From: Bacteroidia bacterium
Lineage (GTDB): Bacteria > Bacteroidota > Bacteroidia > J057
Assembly: GCA_033391075.1 (NCBI GenBank)
Contig: JAWPMV010000001.1
Location: 4,588,001 to 4,652,000 of the forward strand
DNA length: 64,000 bases
Reading direction: 5' to 3'
Shown: piece after piece, positions 42,571 through 50,852 of the stretch
Layout of the letters: each line of letters begins with the position of its first letter
Position numbering within the stretch: position 1 is the first letter of the stretch
Translations under genes and position numbers: made by a program
Notes under the pieces: model-generated
Database searches by the model: none
What the model was told of the DNA's origin: nothing
Seen by the model: only the letters and a program-made list of their open reading frames with translations

Positions 42571-44499
42571 TTAGTCTTCCCCCAATTCCTCCAATTGCAT
42601 CGAGACTTCCTCCCATTTCTCTGTAAGTTCCATCAATTCCTCTCCCAACTTATCGAATTGAGTTTGCAGCTCAGATAATTTTTGAAAATCACGGGCATTT
42701 TCCGGATCAGCCATTGCCTTTTCCAGATCAGCCTGCTCCCCTTCTTTGCTCTCAATCTCATTTTCAAACTTTTCCTGATCGCGAGTTAACTTACGGATCT
42801 GGTTCTGACGTTTTCTTTGTTCTTTATAGGAAAGATTGGAATCCTGCTTTTTTTCTTCTTTTTCTAATTGGGCCTGACTTTCCTGGTCTGAAAGTTCGAT
42901 CTCCTGGCGAGTTTTCCATTCTGCATACTCTTGATAGGTTCCGGGATATTCTTTGATCTGTTTATCTTCAATATACCAGACCTTATTGCTTACCCTTTGC
43001 AGAAAGAAACGGTCGTGGGAAACAACCACATAGGTTCCCGGATATGCATCCAATGCCTCCACTAGCATCTCGATACTTTGGATATCCAGGTGATTGGTAG
43101 GCTCATCCAGCAATAGAAAGTTGGCTTCAGAAAGTAGCGTCTTGGCTAAAGCGACCCGAGATTTTTCGCCCCCGGAAAGGACCGATATCTTTTTATCTAC
43201 CTCTTCTCCCGAAAACATAAAGCTTCCCAATACATTGCGGACCTCTGTTTCCGTTTTACCCGTCGCAGCAGCCTGAACTTCATCCAGAATGGTATTTTTC
43301 AGGTTTAAAGCTTCTAATTGGTGCTGAGCGAAAAAATCAAAGTTGACATTATAGCCCAACTTATGCTCTCCCTCAAAGGATTCCCTTTCGGCAATGATCC
43401 TCAACAAGGTAGATTTTCCCAATCCATTTGCCCCGATCAGCCCAATTTTATCACCACGAAGAATTTCTCCCCCGGTATTTTTTAAAATCTCTTTGGGACC
43501 ATAAGCTTTCCCAATATCTTTCAGCTTCAATACTTCTTTGCCGGAAGCCTGATTCATCACAAAGCGGATTTTCAAATTGAAACCTTCTTCCTCAGGCGCC
43601 TCAATCCGCTCCAGTTTCTCCAGTTGCTTGAGTTTGCTCTGTGCCTGCCGGGCTTTGGTCGCTTTCGCCTTGAAGCGGTTGATAAATCGTTCCTGCTCTG
43701 CTATATGCTTTTGCTGATTCTCATAGGCACGTTGATGCTGATCTTTCCGCAAATCCTTCTCCTTTAAATAATAGGCATAATTCCCATTATAAATATGGAG
43801 TCGCCTGAGACTTATTTCCAACACCTTTTTTGCCATCCGATCCATAAACATTCGGTCATGCGAAACGATGATACAGGCACCGGCAAAATTTTTCAAATAA
43901 GATTCCAGCCACTGAATTGAGGGCAGGTCGAGGTGGTTGGTAGGTTCATCCAGCAAAAGATAGTCGGGTTCTGTCAGCAACATTTTCGCCAACAAAATTC
44001 TCATCCGCCATCCTCCGGAAAAGGTATGGAAAGGCATTTCATGCTCTTCGGCCTTGAAACCCAGCCCGGACAATACTCCATGAACAACCGCATCTATACC
44101 CGGACCACCCATGGTTTCAAATTCGGCCTGCTTTTTCGCCAATTGATCCCAAAGCTCGGGATCTTCTTCTCCTGATTCTATCTTCTCCAGCAAGACATCA
44201 ATCTCGGCTTTCAACTTCAATTGCTCTGCAAAAGCCTCTCGTGCTACCGAAACCGCAGATTTTTCGGTTTGAAAGGATAGCAAATCCTGGCTAAAAAAAG
44301 CAATTTTTGTTTTTCCTGAGAAATGAATGTTTCCTTCTGAAGGAGTGATATCTCCGGCAATCATCCTAAGCAAGGTAGATTTACCAGCACCATTGCGGCC
44401 AATCAAGCCTACGCGATCACCTGCTACGAATTGGTAACTCGCTTCCCGTAGAAGCCAGTTGCCTCCGAAATCTATGCCGACCTTATCCAAACTGAGCAT
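42571..44499 (-). CDS. ABC-F family ATPase
   Basis: This 642-residue cytoplasmic protein has two ATP-binding cassettes and no membrane part. Walker A motifs are GRNGAGKST (about 35-43) and GANGLGKST (about 355). Signature motifs are FSGGWRMRI and LSGGEKSRV, and both Walker B regions read LLLDEPTNHLD. The inter-cassette linker is highly charged and helical (QQKHIAEQERFINRFKAKATKARQAQSKLKQLEKLERIEAP). The last 110 residues form a coiled coil as in Uup-like members. ABC-F proteins act on the ribosome to relieve stalling or give antibiotic protection. The long C-terminal coil suggests a housekeeping Uup/YheS-like role over a resistance role, but that is not certain. Confidence 0.95.
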   Translation of the reverse strand: MLSLDKVGIDFGGNWLLREASYQFVAGDRVGLIGRNGAGKSTLLRMIAGDITPSEGNIHFSGKTKIAFFSQDLLSFQTEKSAVSVAREAFAEQLKLKAEIDVLLEKIESGEEDPELWDQLAKKQAEFETMGGPGIDAVVHGVLSGLGFKAEEHEMPFHTFSGGWRMRILLAKMLLTEPDYLLLDEPTNHLDLPSIQWLESYLKNFAGACIIVSHDRMFMDRMAKKVLEISLRRLHIYNGNYAYYLKEKDLRKDQHQRAYENQQKHIAEQERFINRFKAKATKARQAQSKLKQLEKLERIEAPEEEGFNLKIRFVMNQASGKEVLKLKDIGKAYGPKEILKNTGGEILRGDKIGLIGANGLGKSTLLRIIAERESFEGEHKLGYNVNFDFFAQHQLEALNLKNTILDEVQAAATGKTETEVRNVLGSFMFSGEEVDKKISVLSGGEKSRVALAKTLLSEANFLLLDEPTNHLDIQSIEMLVEALDAYPGTYVVVSHDRFFLQRVSNKVWYIEDKQIKEYPGTYQEYAEWKTRQEIELSDQESQAQLEKEEKKQDSNLSYKEQRKRQNQIRKLTRDQEKFENEIESKEGEQADLEKAMADPENARDFQKLSELQTQFDKLGEELMELTEKWEEVSMQLEELGED

Positions 44500-44748
44500 G
44501 GGGCAAAAATACTAGGATGAGGCTAAAAGAAAAAGCCGCTTTGCGTATCCTCAAAAATTAATCTCAGCCGAATAGCTGGCAGAGAAAATTTGGGATTTGG
44601 TCAAAAAGACCATAAAGCATTGCTACAAAGCCTGATTTTTTGCGTAAAATAGCAGAATATATTCACCTAAAATCCCTAACAATCAAATCGGCTACTGAGT
44701 TTTATTAAGGATCTACTTAACAGGACTAAGCTATAATTTTCCAAATTC

Positions 44749-47700
44749 ATGAAAAAGACCATTCTACTCCTGCTGGGAATTCTCCTCTTCAGCCTTAGTG
44801 GCTGCAACAATCAGAGATCAGGAAATCCCAAGCTGCTAGTCTTCAGCAAAACAGCAGGTTTCGTTCATTCTTCCATTCCCGCAGGTATAGCTGCGATTCA
44901 AAAACTTGGACAAGAACACAACTTCAGCGTAGACACGACTTCTCAGGCTGAATATTTCGAGGAAGATAATCTCAAACAATATTCAGCTGTCGTTTTCCTC
45001 AATACTACCGGCAATATTCTGGACCCTAAACAGGAAGCCGCATTCGAACGCTTTATCCAGGCAGGTGGTGGCTTTGTAGGAGTTCATGCTGCAACGGATA
45101 CTGAATACAGCTGGGGCTGGTATGGAAAACTGGTCGGTGCCTATTTCAAAAGTCACCCAAGAACTCAAAAAGCAAACTTTCTGATTGAGGATAAAAATTT
45201 TGGAGCAACCAACTTCTTCCAGGAAACTTCCTGGACCAGAACCGATGAGCTCTACAATTTCAAAAAGATGAATCCAGATGTTAAGGTGCTGGTAGCAATA
45301 GATGAAAGTTCCTATGAGGGAGGAGAGAATGGAGATAACCATCCCATGAGTTGGTACCACGAATACGATGGTGGCAGAGCTTTTTATACAGCTCTTGGAC
45401 ATACAGAAGAAAGTTATACAGAAGAAAATTATCTCAAACACCTTTTAGGTGGGATTCAATATGCGATAGGAGATAATCGTGAACTCGATTATAGCAAAGC
45501 CCACTCTCAATTTCCTCCGGATGCAGATCGCTTTAGTAAAGTCAAGCTGTCCAGTGGGGAATTTAACGAGCCAACAGAAATGACCATCCTTCCTAATTTC
45601 GATGTATTGATTGCGGAAAGAAAAGGTCGCCTTTGGTGGTTCAATAATGAGACAAAGGAGTTGAAGCAGGTAGCGGATATGAATGTCTATTATAAAGCCA
45701 ATGTTCCCGGGGTAAATGCAGAAGAAGGATTCATGGGGCTTCAAAAGGACCCAAATTATGCGGAGAATAATTGGGTTTATGCTTATTATTCTCCTCTGGG
45801 AGATGAGTCTGTAAACCGTCTTTCCCGCTTTACCTTCAAAGAAGGTGTCTGGGACATGGATTCAGAACAAAAAATTCTGGATGTTTGGAGCCAAAGAGAT
45901 ATTTGTTGCCATACGGGTGGTTCCATCACTTTTGGGCCAGGCGGTTTGCTCTACCTTTCTACCGGAGATAATTCGACTCCTTTTGATGAAGCGGGAGCTC
46001 CATATGTCAACAATGGATATGCACCTCTCAATGACTTGCCGGGCAAAGAACAGTATGATGCACGTAGATCTTCCGGTAATACCAACGACCTGCGAGGCAA
46101 GATCATCAGAATCAAAGTAAATGAGGATGGTTCTTATGACATTCCCGAAGGCAACCTTTTCCCCAAAGGAATGGAAAAGACCCGAGCTGAAATTTATACC
46201 ATGGGCCACAGAAACCCTTACCGTATTTCGGTCGATCCCAAAAATGGCTATCTGTATTGGGGAGAAGTAGGTCCCGATTCGCGAGAAGATAATTTTGAGA
46301 CCAGAGGTCCCAGAGGTTATGATGAAATGAACCAGGCCAAAGAAGCCGGAAACTATGGCTGGCCCTATTTCGTCGCCAACAACAAAGCCTATGTAGATTA
46401 TGATTATAGCAATGGCAACTCGGGCATTACTTTCGACCCTAAAGCTCCCATCAATGAATCCGCTAATAATACCGGACTCAAAGATTTGCCTGCTGCAAAA
46501 GCAGCCTATATCTATTATGATTATGGACAATCTCAGGATTTTCCGGAAACAGCAGCCGGAGGAAGAAATGCAATGGCTGGGCCGATCTATTATTCAGATC
46601 TCTATCCCGGACATAATAAATTGCCTGACTACTACGATGGCAAGGTAATTATATACGACTGGATCAGGGGTTGGATGAAAGCCGTTCACCTATTCCCTAA
46701 TGGCGACTTCAATAAAATGGAAGCCTTCGCTGAGGAAATCCAACTCAATAATCTTATTGACATGGAACTGGGACCAGACGGAAGAATCTATTTGCTTGAA
46801 TATGGAACCACCTGGTTTAAAGCCAATGATGATTCCGGCTTGAGCTTTATAGAGTACAATGGAGGAAATCGTCCACCTGTCATTGATGAGATTAGTTTGG
46901 ATAAAAGCACAGGACAACTTCCCCTAACAGTAAAAGTAGAAGTTGATGCGAGGGATAGAGAAAAAGATCCGGTGACATACATCTTTGATTTTGGAGATGG
47001 TAATACAGAAGAAAGTAATGAGGCAGGCATTTCTCACACTTATGAAAAAGCGGGAGACTATAAGATCAGCGTTTCTGTAAAAGACGATCAGGGAGCTACT
47101 GTCGAAAGTGAAAAGCTTTCAATTTCAGCTGGAAATACACGGCCGGAACTGGCGATCAATATAGAAGGCGGAAATTCCTCATTCTTTTTGCCGGGTGTCC
47201 CGATCAATTATAGCGTTTCAGTCAATGATCCCGAAGATGGAAGTACGGGTATAGATGAGTCCCGGATTTATGTTTCCGTTGATTATATGGAAGGTTTTGA
47301 TGAAGCTTCCCTTTCACTGGGTCATCAGCAACTTTCGGAAGCCGCGCAAGGAGAGGCCGTTGCCTTATCTCTGGATTGTAAGGCTTGTCATAAAGCCCAG
47401 GAAAAATCAGTCGGCCCTAGCTATGAAGCGATTGCCCTGAAATATGAGAAGGACCCTCAGGCAGCTAAATATCTACGAGAACAAATTATCAATGGAAGCA
47501 GTGGAGTCTGGGGAGATAAGGTAATGCCCGCTCACCCAGATTTAGAATCCTTATCTGTTAATCAAATCGTTGCCTATATCCAATCTCTGGCTGGGGAGAA
47601 AAACAAAAAACCGAGTTTGCCAGCCAAAGGAAGCTATACGCCTGAAGCCTCACAGGCCAACAAGGTATTAGTAATGACTGCCAGTTATACGGATCAGGGA

Positions 47701-48156
47701 GGAACAGAAGCAAAGCCACTTACGGGCATCAAAAAGATTGCCCTGAAAAGTAGCAGCATAGGATTTACAGAAGATACGCCTAATCAGGGATTCCGTCATG
47801 TGAAGTTTGGAGAGATGAATCTCCTGATTGCTCCTCGTGATGGAGGCTGGTTTGCTGTAGAAGATATTGATCTTACAGGTGTACGCTCTTCCAATCTCTT
47901 GCTAGGCTGGCAGAATGCTCCAGATAAAGGTATGAAGTTTGAATTGAGGCTAGGTGCTGCAGATGGAGAAGTAATAGGAAAGGGAGGCTTTGCAAAGCCT
48001 GCTTCCGGAGCACAAGGAGCAATGGTCAATATAAAATTGACGAAAGAACTCACAGGAAGCCAAAGTCTTTACTTTGTGTATGCTCCTTCAGAAGGGGAAA
48101 AGATAAAGGAAGGGATGTTTACAGCAGTAAGTTCTCTTAGCTTCTCTGGAAAATAA
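44749..48156 (+). CDS. Multidomain lipoprotein: ThuA, sugar dehydrogenase-like beta-propeller, PKD, cytochrome c, CBM-like
   Basis: This 1135-residue lipoprotein (lipobox SLSGC, Cys19) has five modules. A ThuA-like glutamine-amidotransferase-fold domain covers about 26-245 (GFVHSSIPAGIAAIQKLG, GGGFVGVHAATD). A PQQ-type glucose/sorbosone dehydrogenase-like propeller covers about 260-700 (EEGFMGLQKDP, CHTGGSITFGPGGLLYLSTGDN, GHRNPYRISVDP). A PKD domain follows at about 712-800 (FDFGDGNTEES). A c-type cytochrome carries the haem motif CKACH and the Met ligand in VMPAHP. The C-terminus is CBM6-like. It probably oxidises a sugar or alcohol at the cell surface and passes electrons to its own haem. 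Similar fusions are known in Bacteroidota and Planctomycetes; the substrate is unknown. Confidence 0.9.
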   Translation: MKKTILLLLGILLFSLSGCNNQRSGNPKLLVFSKTAGFVHSSIPAGIAAIQKLGQEHNFSVDTTSQAEYFEEDNLKQYSAVVFLNTTGNILDPKQEAAFERFIQAGGGFVGVHAATDTEYSWGWYGKLVGAYFKSHPRTQKANFLIEDKNFGATNFFQETSWTRTDELYNFKKMNPDVKVLVAIDESSYEGGENGDNHPMSWYHEYDGGRAFYTALGHTEESYTEENYLKHLLGGIQYAIGDNRELDYSKAHSQFPPDADRFSKVKLSSGEFNEPTEMTILPNFDVLIAERKGRLWWFNNETKELKQVADMNVYYKANVPGVNAEEGFMGLQKDPNYAENNWVYAYYSPLGDESVNRLSRFTFKEGVWDMDSEQKILDVWSQRDICCHTGGSITFGPGGLLYLSTGDNSTPFDEAGAPYVNNGYAPLNDLPGKEQYDARRSSGNTNDLRGKIIRIKVNEDGSYDIPEGNLFPKGMEKTRAEIYTMGHRNPYRISVDPKNGYLYWGEVGPDSREDNFETRGPRGYDEMNQAKEAGNYGWPYFVANNKAYVDYDYSNGNSGITFDPKAPINESANNTGLKDLPAAKAAYIYYDYGQSQDFPETAAGGRNAMAGPIYYSDLYPGHNKLPDYYDGKVIIYDWIRGWMKAVHLFPNGDFNKMEAFAEEIQLNNLIDMELGPDGRIYLLEYGTTWFKANDDSGLSFIEYNGGNRPPVIDEISLDKSTGQLPLTVKVEVDARDREKDPVTYIFDFGDGNTEESNEAGISHTYEKAGDYKISVSVKDDQGATVESEKLSISAGNTRPELAINIEGGNSSFFLPGVPINYSVSVNDPEDGSTGIDESRIYVSVDYMEGFDEASLSLGHQQLSEAAQGEAVALSLDCKACHKAQEKSVGPSYEAIALKYEKDPQAAKYLREQIINGSSGVWGDKVMPAHPDLESLSVNQIVAYIQSLAGEKNKKPSLPAKGSYTPEASQANKVLVMTASYTDQGGTEAKPLTGIKKIALKSSSIGFTEDTPNQGFRHVKFGEMNLLIAPRDGGWFAVEDIDLTGVRSSNLLLGWQNAPDKGMKFELRLGAADGEVIGKGGFAKPASGAQGAMVNIKLTKELTGSQSLYFVYAPSEGEKIKEGMFTAVSSLSFSGK

Positions 48157-48176
48157 AATTAGCTCATCTAAAAAGC

Positions 48177-48213
48177 GAGGCAGCAAATCATGGATTTGCT
48201 GCCTCATTTTTTT
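48177..48213 (+). terminator. Terminator after the multidomain lipoprotein
   Basis: GAGGCAGCAAATC and GATTTGCTGCCTC form a perfect 13-bp stem with an ATG loop, followed by ATTTTTTT. Confidence 0.92.
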
Positions 48214-48251
48214 GCCTGACTCTTAGGTACTTAAATAGAATGGGGATTCTT

Positions 48252-48284
48252 TGTGCAAAAATATACACTAATTTTATTTGCACA
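48252..48284 (+). promoter_or_regulatory. Inverted repeat before the first S24-like gene
   Basis: TGTGCAAA (48252-48259) and TTTGCACA (48277-48284) are perfect complements 17 bp apart. Nearby are two GCTAAT copies (48289 and 48307). They lie about 70-100 bp before the ATG at 48350 and could be operators for the adjacent LexA-like proteins. Confidence 0.4.
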
Positions 48285-48349
48285 TATAGCTAATTTTATT
48301 ATCATTGCTAATATAAGTCAAACATCACTCGCAAACTGCTCATACTGCC

Positions 48350-48862
48350 ATGAAGGTTTATTTCAAGTATGATTCTCATTCCAGCTATCCCCCGGAGCCT
48401 AAAAAGCCATCTTCTAACAGAAGTAGTCAGGGACGGATACTTCCTATTGCCCTTGACAAAGATGGCAGGGAGCGTATAGGTTTTGTAGCAAGCAATCAGT
48501 ACGAGCCATATGCACTCTTTCATCAGGACCCATCTTTCATCAGCCAGCTTCCCAACTTTCATTTACCTATGCTGGGAGTTGGTTCTTTCCGTGCATTTGA
48601 AATTGCGGACGACTCTATGTTTCCGCTGGAGCCTGGCGCTATTGTCGTAGGAGAATATGTGAAAGACTGGGCAAAAATTCAGAGCGGAAAGACCTGTATA
48701 GTCCTACATAAAGAGCAGGGACTGCTATATAGAAGGCTTTACCCTCAGAAACAAAAAGCGGAAATACGGCTGCTTGCAGAGAAAAGAAGCTATCCGGCCC
48801 AAACCGTTAATCTTAGCAAAATCTATGAAATATGGCAGGCGCGAATGTTCATGAGCCTCTAA
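48350..48862 (+). CDS. S24/LexA-like protein without HTH and without catalytic Lys (probable inactive paralogue)
   Basis: This 170-residue protein aligns by eye with the C-terminal two thirds of the next gene's product, from ILPIALDKDGRERI to EIWQARMFMS. It lacks any DNA-binding HTH. The catalytic Ser is kept (ADDSM, Ser89), but the partner Lys is Arg128 (YRRL where the paralogue has YKRI). The Ala-Gly self-cleavage pair of the paralogue is replaced by Glu52-Pro53. It should therefore neither bind DNA nor self-cleave, yet may keep the dimer surface. It is 134 nt upstream of its paralogue and could act as a decoy or partner subunit. Confidence 0.8.
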   Translation: MKVYFKYDSHSSYPPEPKKPSSNRSSQGRILPIALDKDGRERIGFVASNQYEPYALFHQDPSFISQLPNFHLPMLGVGSFRAFEIADDSMFPLEPGAIVVGEYVKDWAKIQSGKTCIVLHKEQGLLYRRLYPQKQKAEIRLLAEKRSYPAQTVNLSKIYEIWQARMFMSL

Positions 48863-48966
48863 AAAGTAAATACTTTTTGCATTTTGCGGAAAAAATGGAA
48901 AAATCTCTATGTTTTTTTAGTTTATATACTAATTTTTTTATAGTTTGCTAAAAAATAGTTCACGCT

Positions 48967-48981
48967 GCTAATCGAATTAGC
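48967..48981 (+). promoter_or_regulatory. GCTAAT palindrome before the LexA-like gene
   Basis: GCTAAT-CGA-ATTAGC is a perfect 6-bp inverted repeat 15 bp before the ATG at 48997. GCTAAT also occurs twice upstream of the paralogue, which supports a shared autoregulatory site. Confidence 0.45.
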
Positions 48982-48996
48982 CTAAAATCAAACGTT

Positions 48997-49821
48997 ATGG
49001 GAGACAAAGACTCGATGGTTATCGACAAAAACCTAAAATTTCTGCGCAAGAGAAAGGGGCTTACCCAACAGGAGCTAGCCAATCACCTTGGAGTAAGGAG
49101 AGCTTCTATAGGTGCTTATGAAGAAGGAAGGGCGACTCCCCGCTATGATACCCTTGAGCGGGTATCTGATTTCTTCCAGGTTTCTATAGACTTGCTTATC
49201 AAAGAAAACCTTACGGAACTCAGTGAGGAGGATTTTGAAAATTTCCAAAATGCGAAAGCAATGATGGATGCGGAAGGAAAAAGACTTCGTATCCTTCCTA
49301 TTACTATAGACCATGAAGGCCGGGAAAACATCGAATATGTTCACCAAAAGGCATCTGCCGGTTACCTCAATGGATATGCCGATCCTGAGTATATCGAAGA
49401 GCTCCCCAAGTTCCAGCTTCCTATGTTGGGCAATGGAACATACAGAGCTTTTGAGATTAAGGGAGATTCTATGCTTCCTTTGAAACCAGGCACCATTGTT
49501 ATTGGTGAGTATGTACAGGATTGGACAGAGATCAAAGAAGGTCAAACCTATATTCTAGCATCCACTACTGAAGGTGTTGTTTATAAGCGAATCTTTAACC
49601 GAACTGCCAATGACGGTAGCAAATTGTTGACCTTGAAGTCAGACAATCCAGCTTATCCGCCCTATGAGGTTCGTATAGAAGATGTGCGGGAGATTTGGAA
49701 AGCAAAGATGTTCATGAGCCAGGAATTCCCTGATCCGGATATCTCTCTTGAGAAACTCTCCTCGATCGTTCTTGACTTACAACAGGAAGTCATTCGCATG
49801 AAACGTCCTGGCAGTAATTAA
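48997..49821 (+). CDS. XRE/S24 (LexA-like) self-cleaving transcriptional repressor
   Basis: This 274-residue protein has an XRE HTH at about 11-66 (LKFLRKRKGLTQQELANHLGVRRASIGAYEEGRATPRYDTLERV) and a peptidase S24 domain at about 145-235. The cleavage pair Ala121-Gly122 lies in KASAGYLNGY. The catalytic dyad is Ser158 (KGDSM) and Lys197 (VVYKRI). This is the pattern of LexA- and phage-repressor-like proteins that cleave themselves when activated by RecA or another signal, and are abundant in Bacteroidota. A C-terminal 35-residue extension with a short coil follows. No SOS or phage gene is adjacent. It may repress itself and its truncated paralogue. Confidence 0.9.
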   Translation: MGDKDSMVIDKNLKFLRKRKGLTQQELANHLGVRRASIGAYEEGRATPRYDTLERVSDFFQVSIDLLIKENLTELSEEDFENFQNAKAMMDAEGKRLRILPITIDHEGRENIEYVHQKASAGYLNGYADPEYIEELPKFQLPMLGNGTYRAFEIKGDSMLPLKPGTIVIGEYVQDWTEIKEGQTYILASTTEGVVYKRIFNRTANDGSKLLTLKSDNPAYPPYEVRIEDVREIWKAKMFMSQEFPDPDISLEKLSSIVLDLQQEVIRMKRPGSN

Positions 49822-49942
49822 GAATTGCTGTATTTAGGCAAAAGCTATCTTGAAGATATCTTTGGAAGCATGTCCTAAATACCTTGAACAAGTACCCCAT
49901 AACAACTTCCGCAGCAACATTTTCTAAAAACAACATGTCGAC

Positions 49943-49988
49943 AGGCGTCTGTTCCTTTTGCTAAAGCAAATCCGGGCAGACGCCTTTT
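49943..49988 (+). terminator. Terminator after the LexA-like gene
   Basis: AGGCGTCTG (49943-49951) pairs with CAGACGCCT (49977-49985), with an inner TTTGCT/AGCAAA hairpin, followed by TTTTC. It lies 120 nt beyond the stop codon. Confidence 0.75.
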
Positions 49989-50063
49989 CAATTGCATATT
50001 TTTCCTAAAAATCCTTGCTATGCCCTTAGCTTTTATTTAAATAGGCTTTTTAAACGGATAAGT

Positions 50064-50852
50064 ATGAAAACATTGTCTGGCTTTTCCGGGCTATTATTAC
50101 TCCTTCTCTCTCTCCTTATTGCTTGCGCTCCCTCAAAAAGCGGTTCGACTGATTCCGAATCTCAGGATTCTATTTCCGTCGAAATTGATAGTATCGAAAT
50201 ACCGGTACCTACTGATTCTGCCCTGCTTTATGAGGAACCCGATACTTCGGACCTGGAACGCACCCTCATTTCTCAAGGACTGGTCAATGTGCTGACTGTT
50301 GTAGATGATATCGTAGTAGAGATGAAATACAGCACTACAGATAATTTTCTGGCTGAAGATGTCTATGAAGATTATACCCATTGCTATCTACAGAAAGAGG
50401 TAGCCGATAAGTTGGCCAAGGTTCAGGCTAGTATAAAATCTAAAGATGAAAGACTTAGCATCATCGTCTTTGATTGTGTGAGGCCGCGATCTGTTCAATA
50501 CAAGATGTGGGAGATCGTAAAAGGAACCGATCAACAGAAATATGTTGCAGCTCCCGGTGGAAGCGGCTCTATGCATAATTATGGCGCAGCCGTTGACTTA
50601 TCGCTGGTGCACCTTGATACAGGATATGTAGATATGGGAACTCCTTTTGATTTCTTTGGGGATCTGGCACAGCCGAGATATGAAGAACAATATTTAAAGG
50701 AAGGAAAGCTCAGCCAGGATCAATTCAACAACCGCAGGTTGTTTAGAGGAGCTATGCTACAAGCCGGATTCCATGGAATACTTTCTGAATGGTGGCACTT
50801 CAACGCTTTTCCCCGCGAGGTGGTGAAGAAGAAGTATCAGATTGTGGAATAG
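50064..50852 (+). CDS. VanX-like D-alanyl-D-alanine dipeptidase, lipoprotein
   Basis: This 262-residue protein has a lipobox SLLIAC (Cys21) and a linker rich in Ser, Asp and Glu. The M15D peptidase domain has all key residues: DCVRPRSVQ (the transition-state Arg), SMHNYGAAVDLSL (the zinc-binding SxHxxGxAxD motif) and SEWWHF (catalytic Glu and zinc His). The reaction is hydrolysis of D-Ala-D-Ala or related dipeptides in the periplasm, most likely for wall turnover, since no vanA/vanH is nearby. The frame is open upstream to 49992, but 50064 begins the signal. Its 3' end overlaps the convergent OstA-like gene by 53 nt. Confidence 0.92.
   Translation: MKTLSGFSGLLLLLLSLLIACAPSKSGSTDSESQDSISVEIDSIEIPVPTDSALLYEEPDTSDLERTLISQGLVNVLTVVDDIVVEMKYSTTDNFLAEDVYEDYTHCYLQKEVADKLAKVQASIKSKDERLSIIVFDCVRPRSVQYKMWEIVKGTDQQKYVAAPGGSGSMHNYGAAVDLSLVHLDTGYVDMGTPFDFFGDLAQPRYEEQYLKEGKLSQDQFNNRRLFRGAMLQAGFHGILSEWWHFNAFPREVVKKKYQIVE

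Noticed and set aside
42571-44499. Antibiotic-resistance call for the ABC-F protein
   Set aside because: The inter-cassette linker is not diagnostic by eye, and the long C-terminal coiled coil fits Uup-like housekeeping members.
48997-49821. Prophage repressor
   Set aside because: No integrase, structural or replication phage gene occurs nearby; XRE/S24 repressors are common chromosomal genes in Bacteroidota.
50064-50852. Vancomycin resistance operon
   Set aside because: Only the VanX-like dipeptidase is present, as a lipoprotein, without vanA/H ligase and dehydrogenase genes; wall turnover is more likely.
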